From DATFWC01 sp963777755 (GTDB lineage Bacteria > Pseudomonadota > Alphaproteobacteria > Rhizobiales > Xanthobacteraceae), in NCBI GenBank assembly GCA_963777755.1, contig CAVZSC010000026.1:558001-622000 (forward strand): a DNA stretch of 64,000 nucleotides. Direction: 5' to 3'. Position 1 is the stretch's first letter. Each line of letters starts with the position of its first letter. The notes beneath the pieces were generated by a model. That model was not told where the DNA came from, did not search any database, and saw nothing but the letters and a program-made list of their open reading frames with translations. Made by a program: the position numbers and the translations under genes. Shown here in pieces: positions 16,625 through 25,460 of the stretch.

Positions 16625-18976
16625 ATGAATGCCGGCATTGGACACGCGCTTCCGCGCAAGGAGGACCTGCGCCTCGTCACCGGCCGCGGTCGCTACAGCG
16701 ACGACGTCGACATGCGGGGCCAAGTCTACGCCTGCATGGTGCGCTCGCCGCATGCCCATGCGCGCATCCGCGGGATCGACACGGCGCCCGCGCGGGCGCT
16801 GCCGCGCGTCCTCGCGGTGCTGACCGGGGCGGACGCGCTGGCCGACGGCCTCAATCCCATCCCGCACCGGCCGACGCCCGGCAGCCCGCCCGATATCCTG
16901 CTGAAGAACCGGGACGGCTCCGCGCATCCGATCGCGCCGCATGCGCCGTTGCCGGCGGACCGGGCACGCTTCGTCGGCGAGGCGGTCGCCATGGTGGTCG
17001 CCGAATCGATGCATGCCGCCAGGGACGCAGCCGAGCGCGTCGCGGTCGATTACGAGCCCCTGGGCTGTGTCACGGCGGCGCCGTCCGCGATCGAGGCCGG
17101 CGCGCCATCGCTCTACGACGACTTTGCCAACCTGTGCATCGACGCCGATGCCGGCGATGTCGCCGCCACCGCGACGGCGTTCGCGCAGGCGGCCCACGTC
17201 GTGCGCATCGCCACGTGGATCCAGCGCGTCACCGGCGTGCCGATGGAGCCGCGCTCGGCGGTCGCTGCCTACGACCCGGCGACCGGCCGCTATTGGCTGC
17301 ACGCCGGCAGCGGCGGGATCGTCCGCCAGAAAACCGAGCTCGCCGCGATTCTCGGCGTGCCGGCCGAGATGGTACGCGTCACCGCGAACGACATCGGCGG
17401 CAATTTCGGCACGCGCAACGCGTTCTTCCCGGAGTTCACGCTGATCGCCTGGGCGTCGCGGCGCATCGGCCGGCCGGTCAAATGGACCTGCGACCGGCAC
17501 GAGGCGTTCCTCAGCGACTATCAGGGCCGCGATCTTAACGTCGAGGCCGAGCTCGCGCTCGATGCCGACGGGCGTTTTCTCGCGCTGCGCGGATCGAACC
17601 TGAGCAACATCGGCGCCCACTCGGCATCCTACGTGCCGCTCACCAAGGGCGTCGGACTGATGACCTCGGTCTACCGGGTCCCGGCCGCGCACATCCGCGC
17701 CCGCGCCGCCCTGACCAACACGCCGCCGACCAATCCGTATCGCAGCGCCGGGCGGCCGGAGGCGATGTTCGTGATCGAGCGGCTGATCGATCTGGCGGCG
17801 CGGCGCCACGGCTTCGATCGCGTCGAGCTCAGGCGGCGCAACCTCGTGCCCGCCGCCGCCATGCCCTACGCCAATCCTCTGGGTCTCACCTACGACAGCG
17901 GCGCCTACGAGCAAACCATGGACCAGGCGCTGGCGCTCGGCGACTGGGCGGGTTTTCCCGAACGGCGCAGGCAAGCGAAGGAGCGCGGGCGGTTGCGCGG
18001 GATTGGTCTCGCCAACTACGTCGAGGTGACCAGCGGCCAGCCGCGCGAGCGTGCCGAGATCCACGTGCGCCCGGACGGCCGGATCGACGCCGTCATCGGC
18101 ACGCTGTCGAGCGGGCAGGGCCATGAGACGAGCTTCTCCCAGCTCCTGACCGAGTGGCTCGGCGTTCCGGTCGAAAACATCGACATCATCACCCACGACA
18201 CCGACATCGTCCCGGTCGGCGGCGGCTCGCATTCTGCCCGCTCCATGCGGCTCGCCGGCATCGTGATGGGAGGCGCGACCGACGCGATCATCGCCAAGGG
18301 AAAGCGGATCGCCGCGCACCTGCTGGAAGCGGGCGAGCACGACATCGCGTTCGCCGAAGGAGCGTTCATCGTTTCGGGCACCGACCGCCGCATCGGGCTG
18401 TTCGAGGTGGCAGCGGCCGCGCAGGCGCGCGCCGACCTGCCCGAGGATCTGCGCGGGCCGCTCAAAGCCGCATGCGACGAGACCGTGCGGCAGGGCGCGT
18501 TCCCGTTCGGCAGCCACGTCTGCGAGGTGGAGGTCGATCCGGACACCGGCGCCGTCGAGATCGCGAGCTATGTGGCGGTCGACGACGTCGGCCGCGCCGT
18601 CAATCCGCTCATCCTGCACGGCCAGTCGCATGGCGGGATCGCCCAGGGCGTGGGGCAGGCGCTGCTCGAGCAATGCGTCTACGACGCCGCGAGCGGGCAG
18701 GCGCTGTCCGCCTCCTTCATGGATTACGCGATGCCGCGCGCCGACACCCTGCCGTCCCTGAAGACGGCGATCAGCGAGGTGCCCTCGCCCACCAATCGGC
18801 TCGGCATCAGGGGTGGCGGCGAGGGCGGCACCACCCCGGCGCTGGCCGTCGTCGTGAACGCGATCGTCGATGCGCTCGCCGACTACGGCGTCGAGCATCT
18901 CGAGATGCCGGCGACGTCCGAACGCATCTGGCACGCCATCGAAACCGCGAAGCGCCACGGAGCGCCGTCGCGGTAG
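16625..18976 (+). CDS. Xanthine dehydrogenase/CoxL family molybdopterin-binding subunit
   Basis: 783 residues. Starts RKEDLRLVTGRGRYSDDVDM, the usual opening of aerobic CO dehydrogenase-type large subunits. Further marks are FVGEAVAMVVAESMHAARDA, IGGNFGTRNAFFPEFTLIAW, YRSAGRPEAMFVIERLIDL and the C-terminal RGGGEGGTTPALAVVVNAI, with the glutamate of the G-x-G-E type active site. These enzymes hydroxylate aromatic or heterocyclic rings and normally need a 2Fe-2S subunit and an FAD subunit. Neither is next to this gene, which is unusual. Co-transcribed with UbiD. Confidence 0.9.
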   Translation: MNAGIGHALPRKEDLRLVTGRGRYSDDVDMRGQVYACMVRSPHAHARIRGIDTAPARALPRVLAVLTGADALADGLNPIPHRPTPGSPPDILLKNRDGSAHPIAPHAPLPADRARFVGEAVAMVVAESMHAARDAAERVAVDYEPLGCVTAAPSAIEAGAPSLYDDFANLCIDADAGDVAATATAFAQAAHVVRIATWIQRVTGVPMEPRSAVAAYDPATGRYWLHAGSGGIVRQKTELAAILGVPAEMVRVTANDIGGNFGTRNAFFPEFTLIAWASRRIGRPVKWTCDRHEAFLSDYQGRDLNVEAELALDADGRFLALRGSNLSNIGAHSASYVPLTKGVGLMTSVYRVPAAHIRARAALTNTPPTNPYRSAGRPEAMFVIERLIDLAARRHGFDRVELRRRNLVPAAAMPYANPLGLTYDSGAYEQTMDQALALGDWAGFPERRRQAKERGRLRGIGLANYVEVTSGQPRERAEIHVRPDGRIDAVIGTLSSGQGHETSFSQLLTEWLGVPVENIDIITHDTDIVPVGGGSHSARSMRLAGIVMGGATDAIIAKGKRIAAHLLEAGEHDIAFAEGAFIVSGTDRRIGLFEVAAAAQARADLPEDLRGPLKAACDETVRQGAFPFGSHVCEVEVDPDTGAVEIASYVAVDDVGRAVNPLILHGQSHGGIAQGVGQALLEQCVYDAASGQALSASFMDYAMPRADTLPSLKTAISEVPSPTNRLGIRGGGEGGTTPALAVVVNAIVDALADYGVEHLEMPATSERIWHAIETAKRHGAPSR

Positions 18977-18994
18977 GCTTCTCGCCCGGGGCGT

Positions 18995-19936
18995 TCACGA
19001 CGACGCGCGACGGCGCGGTATCGGCGGCCGCGAGATCGGAAAGACCTCCCGCATATAGGCGGCGAGCGACTGGCGGAATTCTTCCGCATAGGCGGGGAGC
19101 GCGCGCCTGTTGTCCCACAGGACGCCCAGGGGTTCCCGCAGCGGCTTGCGCCGGTGGGTGAGACGGACGATCCGCAACCGGTAGCGATGCGTCGGCAGGA
19201 CGGAGGGCACGACCGCGACGCCGTGCCCCGCCTCGGCGAGCGCCAGCAGCGCATGCGGCGTGCGGCTTTCGACGAAGATGTTGGGCCTCAGCCCAGCCAT
19301 GCGGCAGGCCGCATCGAAGGTGGTGCGCACGAAGAAGCTGGTGTCGAGGAGGAGGAGCGGATGCGGCGCCAGGTCGCCGATCTCCATGCTGCCGCTGGTC
19401 CCCAGCGCGAGCGAGGGATTGCACGCCGCGAGAAACTCGAGCGACGGCAGCAGGTATCGCCCGAACGGATAGTTCTCCGCCTGCACCGCGTTCAGCAACG
19501 TGATGACGAGATGAAGCTCGCCGCGCTCGAGCATGGGAAGCGGCGTGAGGCCGGCCGCCTCGGTCAACCTGACCTGCACGTTGGGGCGGAGCTCGGCGAA
19601 GCGATGCAGGAAGCGCGCCAGCACGCCGTCGATCATTTGCGGCGTCGCCGCCACCTTCAGGAGGCCGGCATCGCCGCGCCGCATCAGCTGCGCCCGCTCG
19701 CCGAGCGCGCCGACGGCGCCCAGGATGCCGCGGCAATCCGCGAGCAGCCGCTCGCCTTCCCCGGTCAGCACCAGCCGGCGGCGGATGCGATCGAACAGCT
19801 TGACCCCGAGCTCCGCTTCGAGGTCGCTGATCTGGCGTGACAGCGCAGGCTGCGCCACGCGCAGGCGCAGCGCCGCCTTCGAGACCGTGCCCTGCTCGGC
19901 GACGGCGACGAACGTCCGCAGATGGCGCAGATCCAT
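18995..19936 (-). CDS. LysR family transcriptional regulator
   Basis: 313 residues. N-terminal winged helix-turn-helix MDLRHLRTFVAVAEQGTVSK, AALRLRVAQPALSRQISDLE, then the linker helix and a LysR substrate domain from about residue 90 (LKVAATPQMIDGVLARFLHR). It is convergent with the molybdenum hydroxylase gene, 18 bp apart. A role in controlling the UbiD/hydroxylase genes is a reasonable guess but no operator is visible. Confidence 0.9.
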   Translation of the reverse strand: MDLRHLRTFVAVAEQGTVSKAALRLRVAQPALSRQISDLEAELGVKLFDRIRRRLVLTGEGERLLADCRGILGAVGALGERAQLMRRGDAGLLKVAATPQMIDGVLARFLHRFAELRPNVQVRLTEAAGLTPLPMLERGELHLVITLLNAVQAENYPFGRYLLPSLEFLAACNPSLALGTSGSMEIGDLAPHPLLLLDTSFFVRTTFDAACRMAGLRPNIFVESRTPHALLALAEAGHGVAVVPSVLPTHRYRLRIVRLTHRRKPLREPLGVLWDNRRALPAYAEEFRQSLAAYMREVFPISRPPIPRRRASS

Positions 19937-20052
19937 GCCGCAAGATTATGCCGGATCGGCATGAACTTCCAGAACAACATTGTATTGGACGATGGACAGG
20001 CCTGGACCGATGCTCTGCCGCCAGTGCGCGCCTCGAGACGAGGGAGAGGAGC

Positions 20053-21642
20053 ATGGGCACGATGAATCGCAATACGATTGCCGCCGTGGGAGCAGTGGCT
20101 CTGCTCTCCTGGATTCCGCCGGGCTTCGCCCAGGATCAGGGCGAGGCGCAATTCGGAACGGTTCACTTTGCCACCTCGTGCAACGAGGTGGCGCAGCGGC
20201 GCTTCGATCGCGCCATGCGGTACCAGCATTCGTTCTGGTACAGCGCCTCCAAGGAGCTGTTCGAGGAGGCGCTTGCCGCCGATCCATCGTGCGCCATCGC
20301 CCATTGGGGCATTGCGCTCAGCCTGTTGTATAATCCGCATGTTCCCCCGCCGGCGCAGAACGTCAAGCTCGGCGTCGCTGCGCTGGAGAAGGGCAGGGCG
20401 CTCGGCGCCGCGACGCAACGCGAGCGCGACTACATCGACGCGCTTCTCGCCTTCTATGCCGGCGAGCTTCCCTACGGCCAGCGCGTGCAGAAATACCTGC
20501 AGGCGATGGAGGCGCTGGCGCAACGCTACCCGGACGACGACGAGGCGCAGATCGGCTACGCGATCACGCTGAACGTCGCCGCCTCCCCGCACGACAAGAC
20601 CTACGCCAACCAGCTCAAGGGCGCCGCGATCCTGGAGCCGATCTTTCGCCGCCAGCCGCGCCACCCGGGGGTCGCGCACTATCTGATCCACCTCTACGAC
20701 TATCCGCCGATCGCCGAGAAGGGCCTCGACGCCGCCAGGCGCTATGCCGAGATCGCACCCGCCGCGCCGCACGCCCAGCACATGCCGTCGCACATCTTCA
20801 CCCGCGTCGGCTATTGGACGGAATCGATTGCGTCCAACGCGGCCTCGGCGCGCGCCGCCAAGGCCGGCAAGGAAGTGACCGACCAGCTGCACGCCATGGA
20901 CTATCTGGTCTATGCCCATCTTCAGCTGGCGCAGGACGACGCCGCGCGCGCGGTCGTCGACGAGATGGTCGCGACGACAGGCGTCAACCCGGATGTGCGC
21001 GGCGGGCCCTACGCGGTCGCGGCCGGCCAGGCCCGCTACATGATCGAACGCAACGACTGGGCGGGTGCGGCTGCCTTGCCGGTTCGCCCGAGCCGCTTCG
21101 CCTATGTCGACGCGATCACGCATTTTGCCCGCGCGCTGGGCGCGGCGCGCACGGGCAGCCTCGAGGGTGCCCGCGGCGAGATCGCCCGGCTTGCCGATCT
21201 GCGCGAGCGGCTCGCGCAGGCCAAGGACGCCTACTGGTCGGAGCAGGTCGACATTCAGCGACAGGCCGCGACCGCCTGGCTGCTGCAGGCCGAGGGCAAG
21301 CACCAGGAGGCGCTCGCGATGATGCGCGCCGCCGCCGACGCGGAGGACAGGACCGAGAAATCCATCGTCACGCCGGGGCCGTTGGCGCCGGCGCGCGAGC
21401 TCTACGGCGCGATGCTGCTCGATCGCGGCATGGCGGCGGACGCGCTCGCGCAGTTCGAAGCGGTGTTGCAGAAGGAGCCAAACCGCTTCAACGCCTTTGC
21501 GGGCGCGGCGGCCTCTGCCGAGCGGCTGGGTGACCAGACGAAGGCTAAAACCTATTCCGAGAAGGTGATCGCGCTTGCCGGCGGTGGCGATTCGACCCGC
21601 CCCGCCGTGGCGGCCGCGCGCCGGCTGCTGGCGTCGCGCTGA
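20053..21642 (+). CDS. Exported TPR repeat protein with HMPSHIF motif
   Basis: 529 residues from ATG 20053 behind agggagagg. Signal peptide to about residue 26 (VALLSWIPPGFAQ). TPR-like repeats: ASKELFEEALAADPSCAIAH, WGIALSLLYNP, DDEAQIGYAITLNVA. The conserved blocks VAHYLIHLYDYPPIAEKGLD and APHAQHMPSHIFTRVGYW mark a family of periplasmic TPR proteins of unknown function. C-terminal repeats include YGAMLLDRGMAADALAQFEA. It stands alone; no partner is evident. Confidence 0.8.
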   Translation: MGTMNRNTIAAVGAVALLSWIPPGFAQDQGEAQFGTVHFATSCNEVAQRRFDRAMRYQHSFWYSASKELFEEALAADPSCAIAHWGIALSLLYNPHVPPPAQNVKLGVAALEKGRALGAATQRERDYIDALLAFYAGELPYGQRVQKYLQAMEALAQRYPDDDEAQIGYAITLNVAASPHDKTYANQLKGAAILEPIFRRQPRHPGVAHYLIHLYDYPPIAEKGLDAARRYAEIAPAAPHAQHMPSHIFTRVGYWTESIASNAASARAAKAGKEVTDQLHAMDYLVYAHLQLAQDDAARAVVDEMVATTGVNPDVRGGPYAVAAGQARYMIERNDWAGAAALPVRPSRFAYVDAITHFARALGAARTGSLEGARGEIARLADLRERLAQAKDAYWSEQVDIQRQAATAWLLQAEGKHQEALAMMRAAADAEDRTEKSIVTPGPLAPARELYGAMLLDRGMAADALAQFEAVLQKEPNRFNAFAGAAASAERLGDQTKAKTYSEKVIALAGGGDSTRPAVAAARRLLASR

Positions 21643-21670
21643 GGAGAAAGCCGGCCCTTGTGGTCGCCCG

Positions 21671-21748
21671 GTTCAACGCAACGTCCGTAGCGTTGCGCAC
21701 AAGCGCCACGCCGACGGGCCCTCCGCCCACGATGACGACCTGGCCCCG
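21671..21748 (-). pseudogene. FAD-binding oxidoreductase N-terminal fragment
   Basis: The minus strand encodes RGQVVIVGGGPVGVALVRN, the Rossmann dinucleotide-binding loop (GGGPVG) of FAD-dependent monooxygenases, and then loses similarity. Too short to be functional. Confidence 0.5.
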
Positions 21749-21783
21749 GCCTCCGTACTGAATTTTTCCCCAAGCGTCCTCAG

Positions 21784-21927
21784 CTCAGGATCTTGTCGAT
21801 CGACCTGCCGCTTGCGCGCATGCCGATCGGCATCGTCACCCTGAAGAACCGCACGCTCAGCCCCATCGCGAAGCTTTTCATCGAGCACGCCCGCGAGGTG
21901 GCCGGACGGCGGGCAGAGCGGGCATGA
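21784..21927 (+). pseudogene. LysR regulator C-terminal fragment
   Basis: 47 codons to TGA at 21927: LRILSIDLPLARMPIGIVTL then KNRTLSPIAKLFIEHAREVA. This is the typical last strand and helix of a LysR substrate domain. No start or DNA-binding part remains. Confidence 0.65.
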
Positions 21928-22017
21928 TGAGCGCGACGGTTTGGCTCAATCCGGTTCCGCAACCGTTGCGGACTCGATATTCTCGGGTCTTCGTCGCAAT
22001 GAAGAGGCTCAGCCGCC

Positions 22018-22494
22018 ATGCACCAGCATCATCGAGACAGGCGTCGTCTGCTGTCCGCCATGACTCTCGCGGCCGTCGCGGGCCTTTGGCGCGCATCGCC
22101 GGCAACCGCCCAATCGGGCGCCGGGTTGCCACCGCTCCTGCAGCCGCCCGAACCGACAAAAGCCGCCTTCCTGGCACGGGCGCGCGCCTTGCGCGATGAA
22201 GCCGTCCGCGAGGGCGACCAGGCCTATGGGGCGGTGGTAGTGCGCGACGGCGTCATCGTCGGCGAGGGCAGGAACTACGTCGTGCTGCACACCGATCCGA
22301 CCGCACACTCCGAATTGCTGGCCGTGCGCGACGCCGCCCGCCGCCTCGGCACGCGCGACCTTTCGCAGTGCGACGTCTATTCCACCGCGACCCCATGCGC
22401 CATGTGCCAGGGCGCGCTCTACTGGGCGCGGGTGCGTCGGGTGTTTACCGAAAGCACGTTGGAGGAGGGTTTCGTACCGAAGCTCGGATGCTGA
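22018..22494 (+). CDS. Exported CMP/dCMP-type nucleoside deaminase
   Basis: 158 residues. Zinc-dependent deaminase signature: TAHSELLAVRDAARR (His and Glu, here H-S-E in place of the usual H-A-E) and STATPCAMCQGALYWARV (PCxxC). The N-terminus RDRRRLLSAMTLAAVAGLW followed by ATAQ looks like a twin-arginine export signal. Such deaminases are normally cytoplasmic (guanine, cytosine or tRNA adenosine deaminases), so an exported form is odd. Export would be Tat-dependent, fitting a protein that folds with zinc first. Substrate unknown. Confidence 0.8.
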   Translation: MHQHHRDRRRLLSAMTLAAVAGLWRASPATAQSGAGLPPLLQPPEPTKAAFLARARALRDEAVREGDQAYGAVVVRDGVIVGEGRNYVVLHTDPTAHSELLAVRDAARRLGTRDLSQCDVYSTATPCAMCQGALYWARVRRVFTESTLEEGFVPKLGC

Positions 22495-22508
22495 GCGCCC
22501 GTTTTCAG

Positions 22509-22925
22509 CTAGAGCCGCCGTCCCGCCATGTTCTCCAGTGCATGCTTCCATTGGCCCACGCTCTCGGCGATGATCTTCGTCGACTTCGTGGCCTCTTCGC
22601 TGAGGCGGGCATAGCCTTCGATCTCGCGCTGAATGCGTCCGCTTTCCTGCCGCAGGAAGTCGCGCAGTTGCTCGAGCTCCTTGATGAGCGCGTCGACCTC
22701 GGAGATCGAGGTCGCGGCCACGCGCTCCATGACGGAGCTTGCGCGGCTGACGATGCCGTCGACCGGCGGGACCGGCTCCTGCCGCCGGCGGAACGTCGGC
22801 ACGAACCTGCGCGCCGGTTCCGTGGCGGCCGGATCGGGCCGCTCCTGTCCCTGGATTTCACCGGTCACCGGGGGCGCCGTCTGGGCACTCTCGGCTTCCG
22901 GCAGTGTCGTCGATTCGTCGTCCAT
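22509..22925 (-). CDS. Hypothetical protein with C-terminal coiled coil
   Basis: 138 residues. The N-terminal 50 residues are acidic and proline-rich and probably disordered. From about residue 58 a long amphipathic helix follows: SRASSVMERVAATSISEVDA, LIKELEQLRDFLRQESGRIQ, and ends in VGQWKHALENM. I do not recognise a function. The pattern resembles small conserved proteins of Bradyrhizobium-like genomes. Convergent with the deaminase, 14 bp apart. Confidence 0.6.
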   Translation of the reverse strand: MDDESTTLPEAESAQTAPPVTGEIQGQERPDPAATEPARRFVPTFRRRQEPVPPVDGIVSRASSVMERVAATSISEVDALIKELEQLRDFLRQESGRIQREIEGYARLSEEATKSTKIIAESVGQWKHALENMAGRRL

Positions 22926-23072
22926 GATCCGACATCCGATGGGGCCCGACCGCGACCATGCTGCGGTGGGTCGACGGCGGAAGCCGTCGAGGACAGGCCA
23001 TCATTGCTAATGATCCTATTCCGCAATCCCGGCCAAGTGCTTTCGTTGAAAAGGGTAAACGGCACCGGCTGC

Positions 23073-23103
23073 TTCAGAACAATTCAGGCCCGGCCCAAGG
23101 ACC
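23073..23103 (+). promoter_or_regulatory. Conserved leader motif upstream of an ABC_sub_bind gene
   Basis: ttcagaacaattcaggcccg then gcccaaggac, 94 bp before GTG 23197. The following shared block gccgttacgctgccggttgc also matches the leader at 7350. Confidence 0.5.
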
Positions 23104-23196
23104 GCCGGGGCGCGCCGGTGCATACTGGCCGCACGGCCGGTTCGCCGTTACGCTGCCGGTTGCTCGGAGCCTGGGCCCCGGGAGGTGGGAGACGAG

Positions 23197-24180
23197 GTGA
23201 GGCGACGCGAGCTCATCGCTCTTCTCGGCGGCGCGGCGGCGTGGCCGCTCGCGGCGTGGGCGCAGCAGCCCGCGATGCCGGTGATCGGATTCCTCGACAG
23301 GAGGTCGCCGGAAGCGATGGCGGACCGTCTGCGCGGATTTCGCCAGGGCCTCAAAGAGACCGGCTATGGGGAAGCCGACAGCGTAGCAATCGTCGACCGC
23401 TGGGCCGCAAACAGGATCGATCAGCTGCCGGAGCTGGCGGCCGAACTGGTTCGCCGGCGGGTTGCGGTGATCGTTGCCAGTGGAGGCAATGTCGTCGCCC
23501 TTGCGGTAAAGGCAGCAACGACGACGATCCCCGTCGTCTTCATCGTCGGTGAAGACCCGGTCAGCCTCGGTCTCGTCGCGAGTCTTTCCCGGCCGGGCGG
23601 AAACATGACTGGGGTCAATGTTCTCAACTCCGAGCTGGTAGCGAAGCAGATGGAGCTCCTGGCCAAGCTGGTACCCGGGACTGCCAACGTCGCGGTGTTT
23701 GTCAATCCGGCCAATGTCACGGGCACCCAATCCACCATAAGAGACGCGGAACTGGCCGCCCGCGCCATGGGACTGAGAATCCAGATCCTCCACGCCAGCA
23801 CCAGCCAGGAGATCGATGCGGCGTTTGCAACACTTGCACGCGAGCAGCCCGACGCTGTTTTCGTTGGCAACGACGCCTTCTTCCCGAGTTGGCGCGTCCA
23901 ATTGGTCCAACTGGCGGCGCACCATCGACTCCCCGCGATTTATACAGGGCGTGAATATGCCGAAATCGGCGGGCTGATGAGTTACGGCACAGACATTGCG
24001 GATGCTTATCGCCAGGCTGCCGTCTATGCCGGCCGAATCCTCAAGGGCACGCTGCCCGCGGACCTGCCGGTGATGCAGGCGAGCAAGTTCGAGCTGATCA
24101 TCAACCATCAGACGGCCCGGACGCTCGGCCTCACCGTGCCGCCCTCGCTGCTCGCGACCGCCGACGAGCTGATCGAATGA
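23197..24180 (+). CDS. ABC_sub_bind family substrate-binding protein
   Basis: 327 residues from GTG 23197, giving MRRRELIALLGGAAAWPLAA, the typical Tat-like start; an in-frame GTG at 23185 adds four residues. ggaggtggg lies upstream. Two-lobe periplasmic fold: MPVIGFLDRRSPEAMADRLR, GFRQGLKETGYGE, TIPVVFIVGEDPVSLGLVAS, LSRPGGNMTG, HHRLPAIYTGREYAEIGGLM, and the end LLATADELIE. The stop at 24180 lies in gatcgaATGA, and IS110 copy C follows at once. Ligand unknown; the family binds small organics for ABC import. Confidence 0.88.
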   Translation: MRRRELIALLGGAAAWPLAAWAQQPAMPVIGFLDRRSPEAMADRLRGFRQGLKETGYGEADSVAIVDRWAANRIDQLPELAAELVRRRVAVIVASGGNVVALAVKAATTTIPVVFIVGEDPVSLGLVASLSRPGGNMTGVNVLNSELVAKQMELLAKLVPGTANVAVFVNPANVTGTQSTIRDAELAARAMGLRIQILHASTSQEIDAAFATLAREQPDAVFVGNDAFFPSWRVQLVQLAAHHRLPAIYTGREYAEIGGLMSYGTDIADAYRQAAVYAGRILKGTLPADLPVMQASKFELIINHQTARTLGLTVPPSLLATADELIE

Positions 24181-24209
24181 GCAACTGTCATCTTGTCGCA
24201 GCGAGATCG

Positions 24210-24294
24210 CTGATCGATTTGGCCGCGTCAAGGCTGGCGCTTCGCGCCCCCGCGCTACGCGCGGCTACGGCCCTGACGCGGCCAAATCGATCAG
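24210..24294 (-). other. Large stem-loop downstream of the IS110 transposase, copy C
   Basis: ctgatcgatttggccgcgtc pairs with gacgcggccaaatcgatcag, a perfect 20-bp stem; copy A has one mismatch here. Compared with copy A, the right arm has changed from gacccgg to gacgcgg, which restores pairing. Confidence 0.7.
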
Positions 24295-24302
24295 CGCAGA
24301 GG

Positions 24303-25271
24303 CTACCGCGCGGTCGGCACGGAGTGCCGACCGCGGTGACGGTCGGCCCACGCGAAGTCATCGCGAACCATTGCGTTGAGCATGGTAAGCATCTTGCGCA
24401 TCACCGCCACGATCACGACCTTCGGGAGCTTGCCGGTGGCGGCGAGACGATGGTGGAACACCTTGAGCACGGGATTCCAATTGCAGGCGCTCAATGCCGC
24501 CATATAGAGCACGTGACGGACGGGCGCCCGACCACCCCAGATACAGCGCTTTCCCTTAAGCTTGCCGCTCTCGAAGGCATAGGGCGCAACGCCGACCATC
24601 GCAGCAACCTGTTTGCGGCTCATGCGTCCGAGCTCGGGCAAGAGCGCAATCAGCGTGCAGGCCAGCACCGGTCCGACGCCCGGCATGGAGGTCAGCAGCC
24701 GGTATCGATGCGCGAGCGCCGGATCGGCACCGATGCTCTCGACCAGGTGCTCATCGAGCATGTTGATGTCGGCGGCGAGCCGAGCGATATGACGGCGCGA
24801 AAGGCGCTTCAGCACCGCATTTTCCAGCATTCCAGCAGCATTCTCGGCGGCGACCTTCGCATTGCTGAGCTGGCGCCGAACCCTAAGAACCTCGGCAAGC
24901 CGCTCGACCACTGGCGCCGGTCGCTGCACAGGCCGGGTCGGGATGATGGCGACGAACGCGGCGATCATCCGCGCATCGAGCCGATCGTTTTTGGCCAGAA
25001 CGCCGCTAGCGTTGGCAAACTGCCGCAGCCTGAACGGATTAATCTGACGCACCGGCATGCCGGCTGCGAGCAGCGCTCGCATCACGCCGCGCTCGTAGCC
25101 GCCGCTCGCCTCGAGCCCGATCGCCGAGATCGAGAAGCCGCGCAGCTGCTCAATCAGCTCGGCCCAGCCAGCTGGGTCATTGCTCGCCGACGAGCGTTGC
25201 TGCTCCGGCAGCACCATCACGTCCAAGCGATCCTTCGACACGTCGATTTCACAGACAGAGAGCATCGTCAT
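24303..25271 (-). CDS. IS110 family transposase, copy C
   Basis: 322 residues from ATG 25271 (MTMLSVCEIDVSKDRLDV). DEDD motif: IDVSKDRLD, IGLEASGGYERG, AKNDRLDARMIAAF. C-terminal: LTSMPGVGPVLACTLIALLP, VAPYAFESGKLKGKRCIWGG, VAVMRKMLTMLNAMVRD. It is more diverged than A and B are from each other, pointing to an older or separate insertion. One change, NDPLD to NDRLD, is next to the acidic pair but does not remove it. Confidence 0.93.
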   Translation of the reverse strand: MTMLSVCEIDVSKDRLDVMVLPEQQRSSASNDPAGWAELIEQLRGFSISAIGLEASGGYERGVMRALLAAGMPVRQINPFRLRQFANASGVLAKNDRLDARMIAAFVAIIPTRPVQRPAPVVERLAEVLRVRRQLSNAKVAAENAAGMLENAVLKRLSRRHIARLAADINMLDEHLVESIGADPALAHRYRLLTSMPGVGPVLACTLIALLPELGRMSRKQVAAMVGVAPYAFESGKLKGKRCIWGGRAPVRHVLYMAALSACNWNPVLKVFHHRLAATGKLPKVVIVAVMRKMLTMLNAMVRDDFAWADRHRGRHSVPTAR

Positions 25272-25460
25272 CTTCGTATCCCTTGTTTGCTGATGCGGGC
25301 TCGTGCCCAGGCAACTGTTCGGGTAAGGAAGAAACGACTGGAGCTCCAAGCTCATTCGCGGTCTGAGGACCGAACCGCCTGCGGGCTTCCAGTCGCGACG
25401 GGGGCGGAGTCGTGAACCGGCCCCCATCACTCCTCACTATGCCCCTTTCGCGTCATACAA
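25272..25460 (-). ncRNA. Candidate IS110 bridge RNA region, copy C
   Basis: Non-coding leader equivalent to 10038-10227. Hairpin gggggc paired with gccccc enclosing ggagtcgtgaaccg, near 25400-25427. Candidate only; no transcription evidence. Confidence 0.35.

Larger units (their letters stand above)
21643..22017. other. Intergenic region with two gene fossils
   Basis: A 375-bp gap without an intact gene. It holds a fragment of an FAD-dependent oxidoreductase on the minus strand and the C-terminal end of a LysR regulator on the plus strand, listed separately. The remainder shows nothing I can name. Confidence 0.6.
24181..25460 (-). mobile_element. IS110 family insertion sequence, copy C (about 1280 bp)
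   Basis: Bounded by ATGA on the left and accgccgcacattc on the right. Joined they give ATG AAC CGC CGC ACA TTC (MNRRTF), so the ancestral locus was two ABC_sub_bind genes overlapping by ATGA, as still seen at 8376. Layout as copies A and B: minus-strand transposase, long leader, 85-base stem-loop. Confidence 0.85.

Noticed and set aside
14900..18958. A 1352-codon open frame on the minus strand
   Set aside because: It is antisense to the UbiD and molybdenum hydroxylase genes, has no recognisable domain and shows the Arg/His/Asp-rich composition of a shadow frame.
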